Translations under genes and position numbers: made by a program | Assembly (NCBI GenBank): GCA_950097015.1 | Contig: CATNEN010000038.1 | Location: 17,432,001-17,496,000 of the forward strand | Direction of reading: 5' to 3' | Length of the DNA stretch: 64,000 nt | Source: Macrostomum hystrix | Lineage: Eukaryota; Platyhelminthes; Macrostomidae | Shown here: piece after piece, positions 23,566-36,243 of the stretch | Position numbering within the stretch: the first letter of the stretch is position 1 | Layout: every line of letters begins with the position of its first letter | The notes under the pieces: model-generated | The model's database searches: none | The model's input: the letters and a program-made list of their open reading frames with translations, nothing else | Told to the model about the DNA's origin: nothing

Positions 23566-25599
23566 TATGGGAATTACAATTAGTCTATTAAGGGTTTCCC
23601 ACTTGTCTAAAAAATTGCTGAAATAGTCACATTGTTGCAAGCACTAGGCTGTACATCTGCTTACTGTACCTTGGTGTTGTTTTTTTAGTGTGAGGTGCAC
23701 GCGACCTGGTGAAACAAGATTCGCGCAGCATGAAAATGGGTCCCATGATACTAGATTTCAACTTCGGACCGATGTTTCTACTAGTGTTGTAGAAACGGTG
23801 GGTCTAGCCCATTGAATTTTAGATCACAGTGATCTAGCTCTGAGAGGTCTGAATTTCGATCTTAGCCCAAGCGGAACAGTACCCCAGATCTTGTTAGAGT
23901 ATAAATTCAGGTGGGTTCGAATATATATATCCTTGTCTTTTAGTTGTTCATAGTCATGTTTTGAAGTAAAAAATAAAGACACTTAACTAACATATGCAGT
24001 TAGTTGGCTAAATCAGTTTTTTGTTATTTCGCGAATCTGGCTTTTGTGTCACGCGATCTTCTAATATTGCGTTGGAACACTAGCCCGCTTTTTTAAGAAA
24101 GTCTGTCTTTAAAACGTAAGACCTTCGTGACGGTAATAATTTTCTTTAGCCTTCTTCTGGTAGGAAAGCTAGACTCAAGATCATAATAGACCGGAGAACA
24201 ATAATGAAGATTAATATCCTTTAAATTGTCGGTCTGGTACTAACATTCTGGTACTATAAATTATAGCTAGTTATTACTATTATCTATCTATATGTAACAG
24301 TCAGTCTGTTTTTTAGCCCCTGGGGATATCCATGGCACACTGAATAGATTTAGCTTGGGGTTTGGCGGACTGTTTAGGAGATATTTGGTAACCAGGACTT
24401 AGGGAAGCAAAGTAATAGACTCGGTCATTATGTATACATGTGTGTCAAAATCTTTCTCAATTTCTGCGCGAATCCTGAAATGCTGGAATCTGTATTTTGG
24501 TGCATAGTTTAACTTATCTCGCGCACCCGGATATAGATCCTCTAAGTAGTAATAATAAATCTATAATCTGCGGCAATAATATTATATCGAAAATAAATTA
24601 TTAGAATTCTCACTGGGCCGCACCCAAGTCCAGTTGCATTCCATTTTTTTCTATATTTCTCTCCCATGTATATATCTGACACACGCGCGCATTAATGCCC
24701 AAGCTAAGCTTTGCAAAGGATGATAGAAAGATAGAATGAGCGGCAATACTAAACAGAGTGGAAGTTAGAGGAGAAACTAGGGACTAGGCTGAAAAGGGCT
24801 AAAGGGAACTGGTGTATGGGTTGGAGTAAAAGCACAAGTCCCTTTCTATTTCTCCTCTCTCTCTCGCTCACTCTCTCTCTCTCATACTGTGCGCGCGTGT
24901 GTAATTTGATGGACTTGCCCTGATAACGGCATAAGGGTTGACGCTGCAAAGGATAGACGAGGAAGGAAATCGAGAGAGCGAGAGTTGAAGAGAGAGAGGC
25001 ATACAAGGAAAGGAAACGCATAGCTGGTATAGATGGGATCCTATGCGAATTGGGCGAGGGTTTGTCGATTGGGGGACATTGTGGAGTGTCGCCCTTTTCT
25101 CGCAATGCTATCTCGGAATACCCCGAACCCAGCCATTCAGGCCTTAGACGCATGCCTACGGCCAGCTCTCCCATAGAAGCGAGCCGAGTTTTTTATCTCT
25201 CTTTTTGTGGGTCAGAAAATGCTCTCCTACTATATTAACCAATCGGCGCCCGGCAACAAAAAATTGTCTCCTCCGCTTTTTCGCTGTCATAATCCTTGCT
25301 TCTTTGCAAAGTTTCGTCTCTCCTACACAGTTAGACAGTGTAGAACTATAGACTATAGAATTGTATTTGATTGCTTTGCAGATCGTCGCTCCGCTCCGCT
25401 TCACCTAGTGTCAATGCGTAGCTATGCGCGGCTCGGCAAACTTGCAGCCGTAAGCTACAAAGCGAAATCGAATTAAGAAGTTTTGATAGAAAAGTTTTCA
25501 TAGAATTCGTCAACAGTCTTCTACGGAAATCAACAAGAACGAGCTAAAAGAATCAGGCCAGACAGACATTGCCAGAAATCAGCACAGCATTATCTCCCC
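23566..25599. other. Intergenic DNA and likely promoter/5' UTR of the NALF-like gene
   Basis: No coding region supported. A CT-rich microsatellite lies near 24850-24885. GC content rises from about 25050. ACTATATTAACCAATCGG at 25231 combines a weak TATA-like word and CCAAT about 360 bp before the start codon and may belong to the promoter. Confidence 0.5.
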
Positions 25600-28500
25600 A
25601 TGCCATGCTGCGGCTGCGGAGGCGGCAGCGGTAGCAACAACATCGCCAACTATTTAAACAAAAATATTAATCATCTGAACTTAAATAGTCACAGTAATAA
25701 TAGCAATCGTCTGTTCACTAATAGAGGCATCCTTGCTGCACAATTCTGCTTATTAGTAGTGGCCATAGTCTGCAGCGTTTGCGACGCTTCTGGAGGCAGC
25801 GTCGGCGGCGTCAAGAGCGACAAAAAAGTGAACTTTTTAGCCGCGATGCTGTCACTATGCCTGCCGTCATTAAAATCTAGCGCCAATATAAGCAGCATCG
25901 AATCTTTATCTAATGTTGTTGTTGATCGAACTAAGCGCGACGCGCCAACGCCCAATGTCATCATCGATTATCGTTCGCCATTGGAAATCGCTCGCCTATC
26001 GTTAGGTGAAAATGTCAGCCTGATTAATGAGCTATGCAAGCAGCCAGTGACTGATAATACCCCGGAGCTATTGTCAAGGCTTCTATCATGGATTAATAGT
26101 GGTTTATTGAGGGTGCTCAACTGTGAGCACTTGTCAATAGAATCCGTGCTGCCGCAGTTTGACGGCTGCTCGGAGCTGACGACAGTTTTGTCCGCAGCTG
26201 TACACAACTCCGGTTCAACTGACGGCGCCCGCAGCCTTGCCTGCCATTGCATCGGCAGCTTATTGAATGCTTCGTCTAATCTAAGTCATGTTCTCGCCCA
26301 GTTTCACTTTCTAGTTGATCGGGTGTACTTTACAAAGAGTTCGGTAAACAGAACTGCTCATCAGGAGACTATGCGAGAATGTCAGGTGAGAGTTTTGTGT
26401 AGCTTTTATTTAAAATCGTTTTTTGCATTAAAAATCAATCTCTGATCCCTGACTTAAATTAGGATTAAAATAGAGTTGTATTTACCGAAACAGCATACGA
26501 GGATCTGAAAAATTGACCTTCACTTAAGTCCCTGATAAAAAGTACAAGAATAGAACTGAAAGTTAAAACACAGTATTATATTACTATATTACTGTTTGGT
26601 TATAAGTCCGATAGATTAGATATATTTTCTGCGATTTTTTCTTTGCAAAAATGTCTGCAAAAGACGCAGACGCAGCAGGTCTGATGGATAGGTAGAAACA
26701 TTTTTTTCTAGTTTATTCCCAGCCATAAAAGCCTAGGATTGGATGCCATGTTGGATGCCTCGCCTGTTTAGAGTTTAAGACGCCAAATGTACTGTAGGTT
26801 GGGGATGGCCGAAGTTGGAAGGCTGGGAGTGGACTACCGAATTAGGATGTTGGTCGAGTGGGGAGGTAAATGCGGTCTGGCGCACTATCGATGAGGATGC
26901 GATGTGGGCAGTGCGGCGGGGTCAGTACATCTGGCATCTGGCACGGTTTTAGTGGATTCGTTTTTTTGGCGGCTGTTTGCTTAAGATTTTCAGTCTTGGC
27001 AGCTGGCAGCACGCACACCTAGAAGAAGGTGAAAAATGTTATTGAGGCTGTGCTTTTTTCTAGGCGCGGAGTTTGATTTGTTGAATTCGGATGCTGTGTC
27101 TAGGGGATCTTAATACTATGAGTTGGGATGTAGTGTCTAGGGGATCTTAATACTTTGAGTTGGGATGTAGTGTCTAGGGGATCTTAATACTATGAGTTGG
27201 GATGTAGTGTCTAGGGGATCTTAATACTATGAGTTGGGATGTAGTGTCTAGGGGATCTTAATACTATGAGTTGGGATGTAGTGTCTAGGGGATCTTAATA
27301 CTATGAGTTGGGATGTAGTGTCTAGGGGATCTTAATACTATGAGTTGGGATGTAGTGTCTAGGGGATCTTAATACAATGAGTTGGGATGCTGTGTCTAGG
27401 GGATCTTAATACTTTGAGTTGGGATGTAGTGTCTAGGGGATCTTAATACAATGAGTTGGGATGCTGTGTCTAGGGGATCTTAATACTTTGAGTTGGGATG
27501 CTGTGTCTAGGGGATCTTAATACTTTGAGTTGGGATGCTGTGTCTAGGGGATCTTAATACTTTGAGTTGGGATGCTGTGTCTAGGGGATCTTAATACTTT
27601 GAGTTGGGATGTAGTGTCTAGGGGATCTTAATACAATGAGTTGGGATGCTGTGTCTAGGGGATCTTAATACTTTGAGTTGGGATGCTGTGTCTAGGGGAT
27701 CTTAATACTTTGAGTTGGGATGCTGTGTCTAGGGGATCTTAATACTTTGAGTTGGGATGTAGTGTCTAGGGGATCTTAATACTATGAGTTGGGATGCTGT
27801 GTCTAGGGGATCTTAATACTATGAGTTGGGATACTGTGTCTGAGGAATACTAAGAATTGGGATGCAGTGTCTGAGGAATACTAAGAATTGGGATGCAGTG
27901 TCTGAGGAATACTTAGAATTGGGATGCGGTGTCTGAGGAATACTTAGAATTGGGATGCAGTGTCTGAGGAATACTAAGAATTGGGATGCAGTGTCTGAGG
28001 AATACTTAGAATTGGGATGCAGTGTCTGAGGAATACTAAGAATTGGGATGCAGTGTCTGAGGAATACTAAGAATTGGGATGCAGTGTCTGAGGAATACTT
28101 AGAATTGGGATGCAGTGTCTGAGGAATACTAAGAATTGGGATGCAGTGTCTGAGGAATACTAAGAATTGGGATGCAGTGTCTGAGGAATACTAAGAATTG
28201 GGATGCAGTGTCTGAGGAATACTTAGAATTGGGATGCAGTGTCTGAGGAATACTAAGAATTGGGATGCAGTGTCTGAGGAATACTAAGAATTGGGATGCA
28301 GTGTCTGAGGAATACTTAGAATTGGGATGCAGTGTCTGAGGAATACTTAGAATTGGGATGCAGTGTCTGAGGAATACTAAGAATTGGGATGCAGTGTCTG
28401 AGGAATACTAAGAATTGGGATGCAGTGTCTGAGGAATACTAAGAATTGGGATGCAGTGTCTGAGGAATACTAAGAATTGGGATGCGGTGTCTGAGGAATA

Positions 28501-31500
28501 CTAAGAATTGGGATGCAGTGTCTGAGGAATACTTAGAATTGGGATGCAGTGTCTGAGGAATACTTAGAATTGGGATGCAGTGTCTGAGGAATACTAAGAA
28601 TTGGGATGCGGTGTCTGAGGAATACTAAGAATTGGGATGCAGTGTCTGAGGAATACTTAGAATTGGGATGCAGTGTCTGAGGAATACTTAGAATTGGGAT
28701 GCAGTGTCTGAGGAATACTAAGAATTGGGATGCAGTGTCTAGGGGATCTTAATACTTAGAATTGGGATGCAGTGTCTGAGGAATACTAAGAATTGGGATG
28801 CAGTGTCTGAGGAATACTAAGAATTGGGATGCAGTGTCTGAGGAATACTAAGAATTGGGATGCAGTGTCTGAGGAATACTAAGAATTGGGATGCAGTGTC
28901 TGAGGAATACTAAGAATTGGGATGCAGTGTCTGAGGAATACTTAGAATTGGGATGCAGTGTCTGAGGAATACTAAGAATTGGGATGCGGTGTCTGAGGAA
29001 TACTAAGAATTGGGATGCAGTGTCTGAGGAATACTAAGAATTGGGATGCAGTGTCTGAGGAATACTAAGAATTGGGATGCAGTGTCTGAGGAATACTAAG
29101 AATTGGGATGCAGTGTCTGAGGAATACTAAGAATTGGGATGCGGTGTCTGAGGAATACTAAGAATTGGGATGCAGTGTCTGAGGAATACTTAGAATTGGG
29201 ATGCAGTGTCTGAGGAATACTAAGAATTGGGATGCAGTGTCTGAGGAATACTAAGAATTGGGATGCAGTGTCTGAGGAATACTAAGAATTGGGATGCAGT
29301 GTCTGAGGAATACTAGTCTGGTAGTTCTACAATGAAAATTACTTAAACTAGGCAGAATAGAGTAGGCTTAGTGAGATGAGCTGTAAGCTAACAGGACTGT
29401 GTGGTCTAATTAGGCTTACAATTATACTCTAGTACTTAATTAGGCCTAGGCGTGCCCGTTCTATTGACTAACTTGATTTCAACACCCAGGCCTTGTTCGC
29501 TTCGTCTATTTTTTTCTATCTATAGTCATCCTGTCAGGGCTCCACAGCTGCGCGAGTGGTATATATGATATATAATAAATACCTTGATTTTCGCGACGTG
29601 CGACACACTCAACTCTATGATACTTAGCTCGTATGTACTAATGCGAGTACATTTAGTTTGAAATTTGTTTAGTTAATTCTTAGTCTCAACTGAGAGACTT
29701 CCAATGTTAAACGTCTCCGTAGTCGTAAACTATCGGAGATACGAGAAAACAAAATATGAGACAGGTGAATGGTTAGATATTGGAGATACGTGAATGGTTA
29801 GATGTTGGAGACGGGTGAATGGCTAGATATTGGAGATACGTGAATGGTTAGATGTTGGAGACAGGTGAATGGTTAGATATTGGAGATACGTGAATGGTTA
29901 GATGTTGGAGACGGGTGAATGGCTTGATATTGGAGATACGTGAATGGTTAGATGTTGGAGACAGGTGAATGGCTAGATGTTGGAGACAGGTGAATGGTTA
30001 GATATTGGAGACAGGTGAATGATTAAATGTTGGAGACAGGTGAATGGCTAGATATTGGAGACACGTGAATGGTTAGATATTGGAGACAGGTGAATGGCTA
30101 GATGTTGGAGACAGGTGAATGGTTAAATGTTGGAGACAGGTGAATGGTTAGATGTTGGAGACAGGTGAATGGTTAAATGTTGGAGACAGGTGAATGGTTA
30201 GATATTGGAGACAGGTGAATGGTTAAATGTTGGAGACAGGTGAATGGTTAGATGTTGGAGACAGGTGAATGGTTAGATGTTGGAGACAGGTGAATGGTTA
30301 GATGTTGGAGACAGGTGAATGGTTAAATGTTGGAGACAGGTGAATGGTTAGATGTTGGAGACAGGTGAATGGTTAAATGTTGGAGACAGGTGAATGGTTA
30401 GATATTGGAGACAGGTGAATGGTTAAATGTTGGAGACAGGTGAATGGTTAGATATTGGAGACAGGTGAATGGTTAAATGTTGGAGACACGTGAATGGTTA
30501 GATATTGGAGACACGTGAATGGTTAGACGTTGGAGACAGGTGAATGGCTAGATATTGAAGACACGTGAATGGTTAGACGTTGGAGACAGGTGAATGGCTA
30601 GATATTGAAGACAGTTAAATGTCTAGAGGGACAGCTTTAGCTATTAGAAAATGCCCAGCCAACCGATCACTAAGTGAGTTGGGACGGTCGTAACGCTAAA
30701 TTGATGAAAGTTAGGTAAGATCCATTCGTCGTCTATTTCACGTTTTACTCGTTTGCACTATTGAATTTAAAAGTGCAAGCGCATTTCTTGCAAATTAAAT
30801 TTACACAGGACAAGTACAGAGACTGGCTCTGCTCCGTGACATTCAGCGTCTATAATTCAAGCTCGCCTGCTAGCAAAGTCAGCCCCTGCTCCGTTTGGTG
30901 CCAATCGGTGGAGACCGAGTGTCCATATTTGACACCGTCCGACGAGAACTCTAATTCCGGAGAGCCAGTCTTCCTGTGCCATGGTGAGCCTCCAAGACCT
31001 CTTACATGCCTCCCAGATCCTCTACTTACCTCTTAGATCCTGTATAACCTTCAAGATCTCCTACTGACTTCCCAGATCGCCTACTGACTTCCCAGATCCC
31101 CTACTGACTTCCCAGATCCCCTACTGACTTCCCAGATCCCCTACTGACTTCCCAGATCCCCTACTGACTTCCCAGATCCCCTACTGACTTCCCAGATCCC
31201 CTACTGACTTCCCAGATCCCCTACTGACTTCCCAGATACCCTACTGACTTCCCAGATCCCCTACTGACTTCCCAGATCCCCTACTGACTTCCCAGATACC
31301 CTACTGACTTCCCAGATACCCTACTAACTTCCCAGATACCCTACTGACTTCCCAGATACCCTACTGACTTCCCAGATCCCCTACTGACTTCCCAGATACC
31401 CTACTGACTTCCCAGATACCCTAATGACTTCCCAGATCCCCTACTGACTTCCCAGATCCCTTGCTGACTTCCCAGGTATCCTACTGGCTCTACGACATCT

Positions 31501-33073
31501 TACAGACATCCAAGATCTCCTGCTGACCTCCTAAAACCTTCAGACTTCAGACTCCTTCAGACCTTTCAGACTCCAGATCCTCCACTGACTCCAGATCCAA
31601 TACTGACCTCCAGATCCACTACTGACATCCTAAATGCCGTTCTGAACTCCTATATTTCATATTTTCGAACAGTCCAATTATTCGAAAAATGTCAAGTAAA
31701 TTTCTATTTAAATATCCTCAAACACAGTTAGCTGTGTGCTTTTCTAGGATTAAAGCCCCTCGTTTTTGCAATTCAAATTTCCTGCCAGCCTAATTAGCTA
31801 TTCGATGGTATGCTTGTGGGGATTGAAAGCTTGTCTATACAGTGAGCTGGGATATGCATTAGCGCATCCCTGTAGCTTTCATTTTCCGTGTTTAGTGGTT
31901 TCCCTAGATGCACAGTGGGATGGCAGGTCAGAATTTTTAATTCGCTGTCCGGTCAGATCAATTTACGCCTCTCTTAGCTTTAATCTGTCGCCTATCCGTC
32001 TTTGTTTGACCCATATGAATTGTCCGCTTTTGAGATCCGATATCTCCTAATTGACTCTTTTTAACCCTATTCTTCCCTTTCTAGGAACTGGTGTTTTCTG
32101 GGGAAATCTAGTTTGAACTTGCTGTCGTTAATTCGGCGCACTCTAGCACTAGTTAAATATAATTTTCGTCTCGATAGACTTGTTTATACATTTCTTAACT
32201 GTCTAGATCCCCATCTAGCATTATAAATCCCCATCTAATATTTTCAATTTCCTGCCAGATCCCTATCCTACCTTCCAGATCCCTATCCTACCTTCTAGAT
32301 CCCTTTCCTACCTTCCAGATCCCTATCCTACCTTCCAGATCCCTATCCTATCTTCTAGATCCCTATTCTATCTGATTCTTATCTTTCAGATCCCTATCCG
32401 ACCTGATCCTTTTCTTCCAAATCCCTATCCGACCTGATCCCTATCTACCAGATCCCTATCCGACCTGATCCCTATTTTCCAGATCCCTATTTTCGAGATC
32501 CCTATCTTCCAGATCCCTATCTGACCTGATCCGTATCTTCCATATCCCTATCCGACCTGATCCCCATTTTCCAGATCCCTATTTCCCGATCTCTATCTTC
32601 CAGATCCCTGTCTTCCAGATCCGACCTGATCCCTATCCTATCTTCCATATGCCTATCAAACATTCGAGATTTCTTGTCTAAAAAGCAAATTTAGTATCAA
32701 CATCAGGCCGCCAATATCAACATCCGCAGAGGACAGTTACAAAGGCGCCAATGTGTCGGATCGTTGCACTGGCAGCTCGCAATGCTGCTGCTATGAACCA
32801 GCGACTATAGGCAATCACACTGATATTGCCATCGTCTGTACCTCACCGCCTGTCTCTGCTTCTGCTTCTATATCGAGCAGTCAGGGCGGCGAAGCTATTG
32901 AAGACTATTCAACCGCTGACAGTCCAAACTCCGATGCTAGTATTGCAAATTCTTCAAATACTACTTATTATAATAGCAGTAGCAGTAGCAGTGCTAGTTC
33001 AAATAGCGCCGCCAACCGAAGCCTGATATTAATGCTCCTGCTGTTGTTAGCACTAATCAATTCATTACATTGA
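25600..33073 (+). CDS. FAM155/NALF (NLF-1-like) NALCN channel auxiliary protein
   Basis: The family (human NALF1/2, nematode NLF-1) is a membrane protein needed for folding and surface delivery of the NALCN sodium-leak channel. Exons are 25600-26385, 30809-30983 and 32730-33073, giving 434 residues, close to the 458 of human NALF1. Residues 43-60 form a hydrophobic anchor, followed by an RTKR basic site near 110. The cysteine-rich core is the diagnostic part: RDWLCSVTFSVYN, PCSVWCQSVETECPYLTPSD, GEPVFLC and a CCCYE block match the order in NALF proteins. The chain ends in a Ser/Asn-rich stretch and a hydrophobic tail (LILMLLLLLALINSLH), like the C-terminal segment of the family. The exon 3 acceptor at 32730 was chosen because only it restores phase 1. 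Both introns (4.4 and 1.7 kb) are loaded with minisatellites. Confidence 0.72.
27085..27835. repeat. 37-bp minisatellite in NALF intron 1
   Basis: About 20 copies of a 37-bp unit containing GTCTAGGGGATCTTAATACT followed by GAGTTGGGATG. Subtypes GATGTAGTG and GATGCTGTG alternate in blocks. It passes directly into the 31-bp array. Confidence 0.95.
27836..29315. repeat. 31-bp minisatellite in NALF intron 1
   Basis: About 48 copies of a 31-bp unit containing GGGATGCAGTGTCTGAGGAA, with TACTAAG/TACTTAG variants. It shares GGGATGC.GTGTCT with the 37-bp units. At about 28730-28760 one unit carries the GTCTAGGGGATCTTAATACT segment of the neighbouring 37-bp array. Confidence 0.95.
29765..30620. repeat. 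25-bp minisatellite in NALF intron 1
   Basis: About 34 copies of a 25-bp unit containing GGAGACAGGTGAATGGTTAG. Variants GATATT/GATGTT and ACAGG/ACACG alternate, showing partial two-unit higher-order structure. Confidence 0.94.
31055..31480. repeat. 20-bp minisatellite in NALF intron 2
   Basis: About 21 copies of CTACTGACTTCCCAGATCCC, with C/A variation at the penultimate position. It carries the CCAGATCC core found in other arrays of this window. Confidence 0.95.
32205..32640. repeat. Degenerate ~20-bp repeat in NALF intron 2
   Basis: Loose copies of CCAGATCCCTATCC plus TACCTT or GACCTGAT spacers, a more diverged relative of the array at 31055-31480. Confidence 0.8.
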
Positions 33074-33609
33074 TATTAATCTGCTGCCTGCTGATCTACC
33101 CGCCTAAATGCATGCGTCTTTAATCGGAGAAGACTGAAAACATTTTAGTAGGAATGCTACTACGAGTATATTGTAGCCTCGTATGTCTACTAGACCCTCC
33201 TGGTCTCATTATTTTCAGTTTAATAAGAAAATGTTTAAGCCAAACAAAATCTATTTAGAGTTTATTTAAAGGCATCCTTGTATTTGACTATAGTTTATTT
33301 TTCATTTTTATGATACATTTATTGTGCAATGAACATTGAGTTTGTACACTTAGTATTCTACTAGTCATTGATTTCTTTATACTGAACGTATATGATAGTA
33401 TATTTTTCTATGAACTCTATCGTCTGTACTGTCGTGCTGATGTACATTCGCTAACAATGTCTAGTCTATGCTTTAATATTATTTGCTATACTTTTGATTA
33501 AGACAATTTTTTGTGAATTATTCTAAGATCAAGTGTCAGACATACAGTTGTGAAATTAGATTTAAAAAACCTTTTGATCTCAAAGCAACCGTCTTAAAAA
33601 GTGAGATCT

Positions 33610-34185
33610 TATAAGAACTATAAAGGGGTGAGATCTCATGGCAGCTATCACAGAATGATGAGATCTCATGACAGCTAATCACAGAATGATGAGATATCAT
33701 GACAGCTATCACAGAATGATGAGATCTCATGACACCTATCACAGAATAATGAGATCTCATGACAGCTATCACAGAATAATGAGATCTCATGACACCTATC
33801 ACAGAATAATGAGATCTCATGACAGCTAATCACAGAATGATGAGATATCATGACAGCTATCACAGAATGATGAGATCTCATGACAGCTAATCACAGAATG
33901 ATGAGATCTCATGACAGCTAATCACAGAATGATGAGATATCATGACAGCTATCACAGAATGATGAGATCTCATGACAGCTTATCACAGAATGATGAGATC
34001 TCATGACAGCTTATCACAGAATAATGAGATATCATGGGCGTCATGGCAGTTATTTTAGAAGGGTAAGATCTCACGGCAGTTGGTTTAAAGGGGTAAGATC
34101 TCACGGTAGTTATTTTAAAACGGTAAGATCTTACGGCAGCCCTCATGCAATCAGGAGATCTCACGATAAGATGACATCCGCTGCT
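33610..34185. repeat. 30/31-bp minisatellite downstream of the NALF-like gene
   Basis: About 14 copies of a unit containing GATGAGATCTCATGACAGCT. Each has the palindrome ATGAGATCTCAT. After 34030 it changes to a related form, GGTAAGATCTCACGGCAGTT. It lies in the 3' UTR or just beyond; 33074-33609 holds no feature. Confidence 0.92.
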
Positions 34186-34469
34186 CATTAAGTGTAGAGA
34201 TTTTCTGTTTGAACAGACTTTTTGGCATGTTGTGGCTTAATGTTAATAGCCAGATTGTCGTCTGTATGACCAGTCATCATTTTCTCAACAAATCCAACAA
34301 TCAGTTGGTGTTTATTAATTATATATAAAAATCTGTCTAGACGTCGGACCCATCAAATACCGTTTCAGCTTGCCAGCGTTCATTTTTTCACTCGCGGCTA
34401 ATTATTTAAGATTGTTAATAACTATAGAAAATTATACTTGAAGCTGTTGAGTCCCCATAAAAGTAATGT

Positions 34470-35040
34470 GAGTGTAATTGGTTCCCTTTCTCTCTATTCA
34501 CGGGTCCTTCACTCTGATTGGTTCCCCTGTCTCTCTATTCATAGATCCTTCAATCTGATTGGTTCCCCTGTCTCTCTATTCATAGCTCCTTCAATCTGAT
34601 TGGTTCCCCTGTCTCTCTATTCATAGATCCTTCAATCTGATTGGTTCCCCTATCTCTCTATTCATAAATCCTTCAATCTGATTGGTTCCCCTGTCTCTCT
34701 ATTCATAGATCATTCAATCTGATTGGTTCCCATCTCTTTCTATTCATAGATCCTTCAATCTGATTGGTTCCCCTGTCTCTCTATTCATAGATCCTTCAAT
34801 CTGATTGGTTCCCCTCTCTCTCTATTCATAGATCCTTCAATCTGATTGGTTCCCCTATCTCTCTATTCATAGATCCTTCAATCTGATTGGTTCCCCTGTC
34901 TCTCTATTCATATATCCTTCAATCTGATTGGTTCCCCTATCTCTCTATTCATATATCCTTCAATCTGATTGGTTCCCCTGTCTCTCTATTCATAGATCCT
35001 TCAATCTGATTGGCTACCCAGTCTCTCTATTCACCAATCC
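34470..35040. repeat. 41-bp minisatellite with CCAAT-box motif
   Basis: About 13 copies of a 41-bp unit containing ATCCTTCAATCTGATTGGTT. Each unit has GATTGGTT, the reverse complement of AACCAATC (a CCAAT box). The stretch 35041-35680 that follows is AT-rich with no gene. Confidence 0.93.
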
Positions 35041-35679
35041 TTTGTTGTGGTTGCTTGTCTCATAGATAGATTAAGGTCATTAGTGTTGTATTGTTAGCTC
35101 AAGTATAAAAATACTTATTTTTTTCAACGCAGATTTAAGCATTCAGGGTACAGCTTTTGCAGCAGTTTCTGTGTTTAATGCGCATATTGCACGTACATCG
35201 TGTGAAAGCATGGAGCTTATGTAATGTATCGTTATTCTATTTTTCTGTCTAGTACAAAGATGTTTCACAAAATATCAACAAAGCTTGCAACACTAAAAAC
35301 ACAACCAGATAGATACATGCCACCATGATTTGCCTTCCCTAGATTTACCTACCAGAAAATTACTTAAACAAAGTGTAAGTGTTTTGCATGCTTTTTCAGT
35401 TCTTTTTATAATTACAAGTACTAGCTAAATGCCAATCTTTTGTGTCGAGATGTTGGTTTTTCTACGTTTTTGTGTTAAATTAAACGCAATTATCAGTGTA
35501 AGTTTTTAATGTTTTCTACTGGGACACATTACGTGTGTTTTTTGTATTCTCATATTGTATTCATTATACCTAGAATTGACTTATTTAAAAATGTATTTAA
35601 CTTCTGCGTCCTTAACTTCGTGTTTTTTCTTTATTGGTAAACATTTCGTGCGTTATAAATGACGTTTAAACTCTCAATG

Positions 35680-36125
35680 CTTCAGGATGCTGGCTGTGTA
35701 ACCCCCAGTACTTCAGGATGCTGGCTGTGAAACCCCCAGTACTTCAGGATGCTGGCTGTGTAACCCCCAGTACTTCAGGGTGCTGGCTGTGTAACCCCCA
35801 GTACTTCAGGATGCTGGCTGTGTAACCTCCAGTACTTCAGGATGCTGGCTGTGTAACCCCCAGTACTTCAGGGTGCTGGCTGTGTAACCCCCAGTACTTC
35901 AGGATGCTGGCTGTGTAACCCCCAGTACTTCAGGGTGCTGGCTGTGTAACCCCCAGTACTTCAGAATGTTAGCTGTGTAACCCCTAGTACTTCAGGATGC
36001 TGGCTGTGAAACCCCCAGTACTTCAGGATGCTGGCTGTGTAACCCCTAGTACTTCAGGATGCTGGCTGATTAATTTCTAGTACTTCAGGATGATGACAGT
36101 GAAATCCCTTGTACTTCAGTTTTAA
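35680..36125. repeat. 31-bp minisatellite upstream of the MPP8-like gene
   Basis: About 14 copies of a 31-bp unit containing TTCAGGATGCTGGCTGTGTA followed by ACCCCCAGTAC. It ends about 120 bp before the start codon at 36244, so it is in the promoter or 5' UTR. Confidence 0.93.
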
Positions 36126-36243
36126 TCCGGCTTGTGTTTCAAAAATTTTCAGAAATGTCTCCCAGCAGACTACCAGTCCTAACTGGTTAAATTAGGTTCA
36201 CAATATCAGAGCAATTGCAAAAAGAAGAGGTCAGATATAAAAT

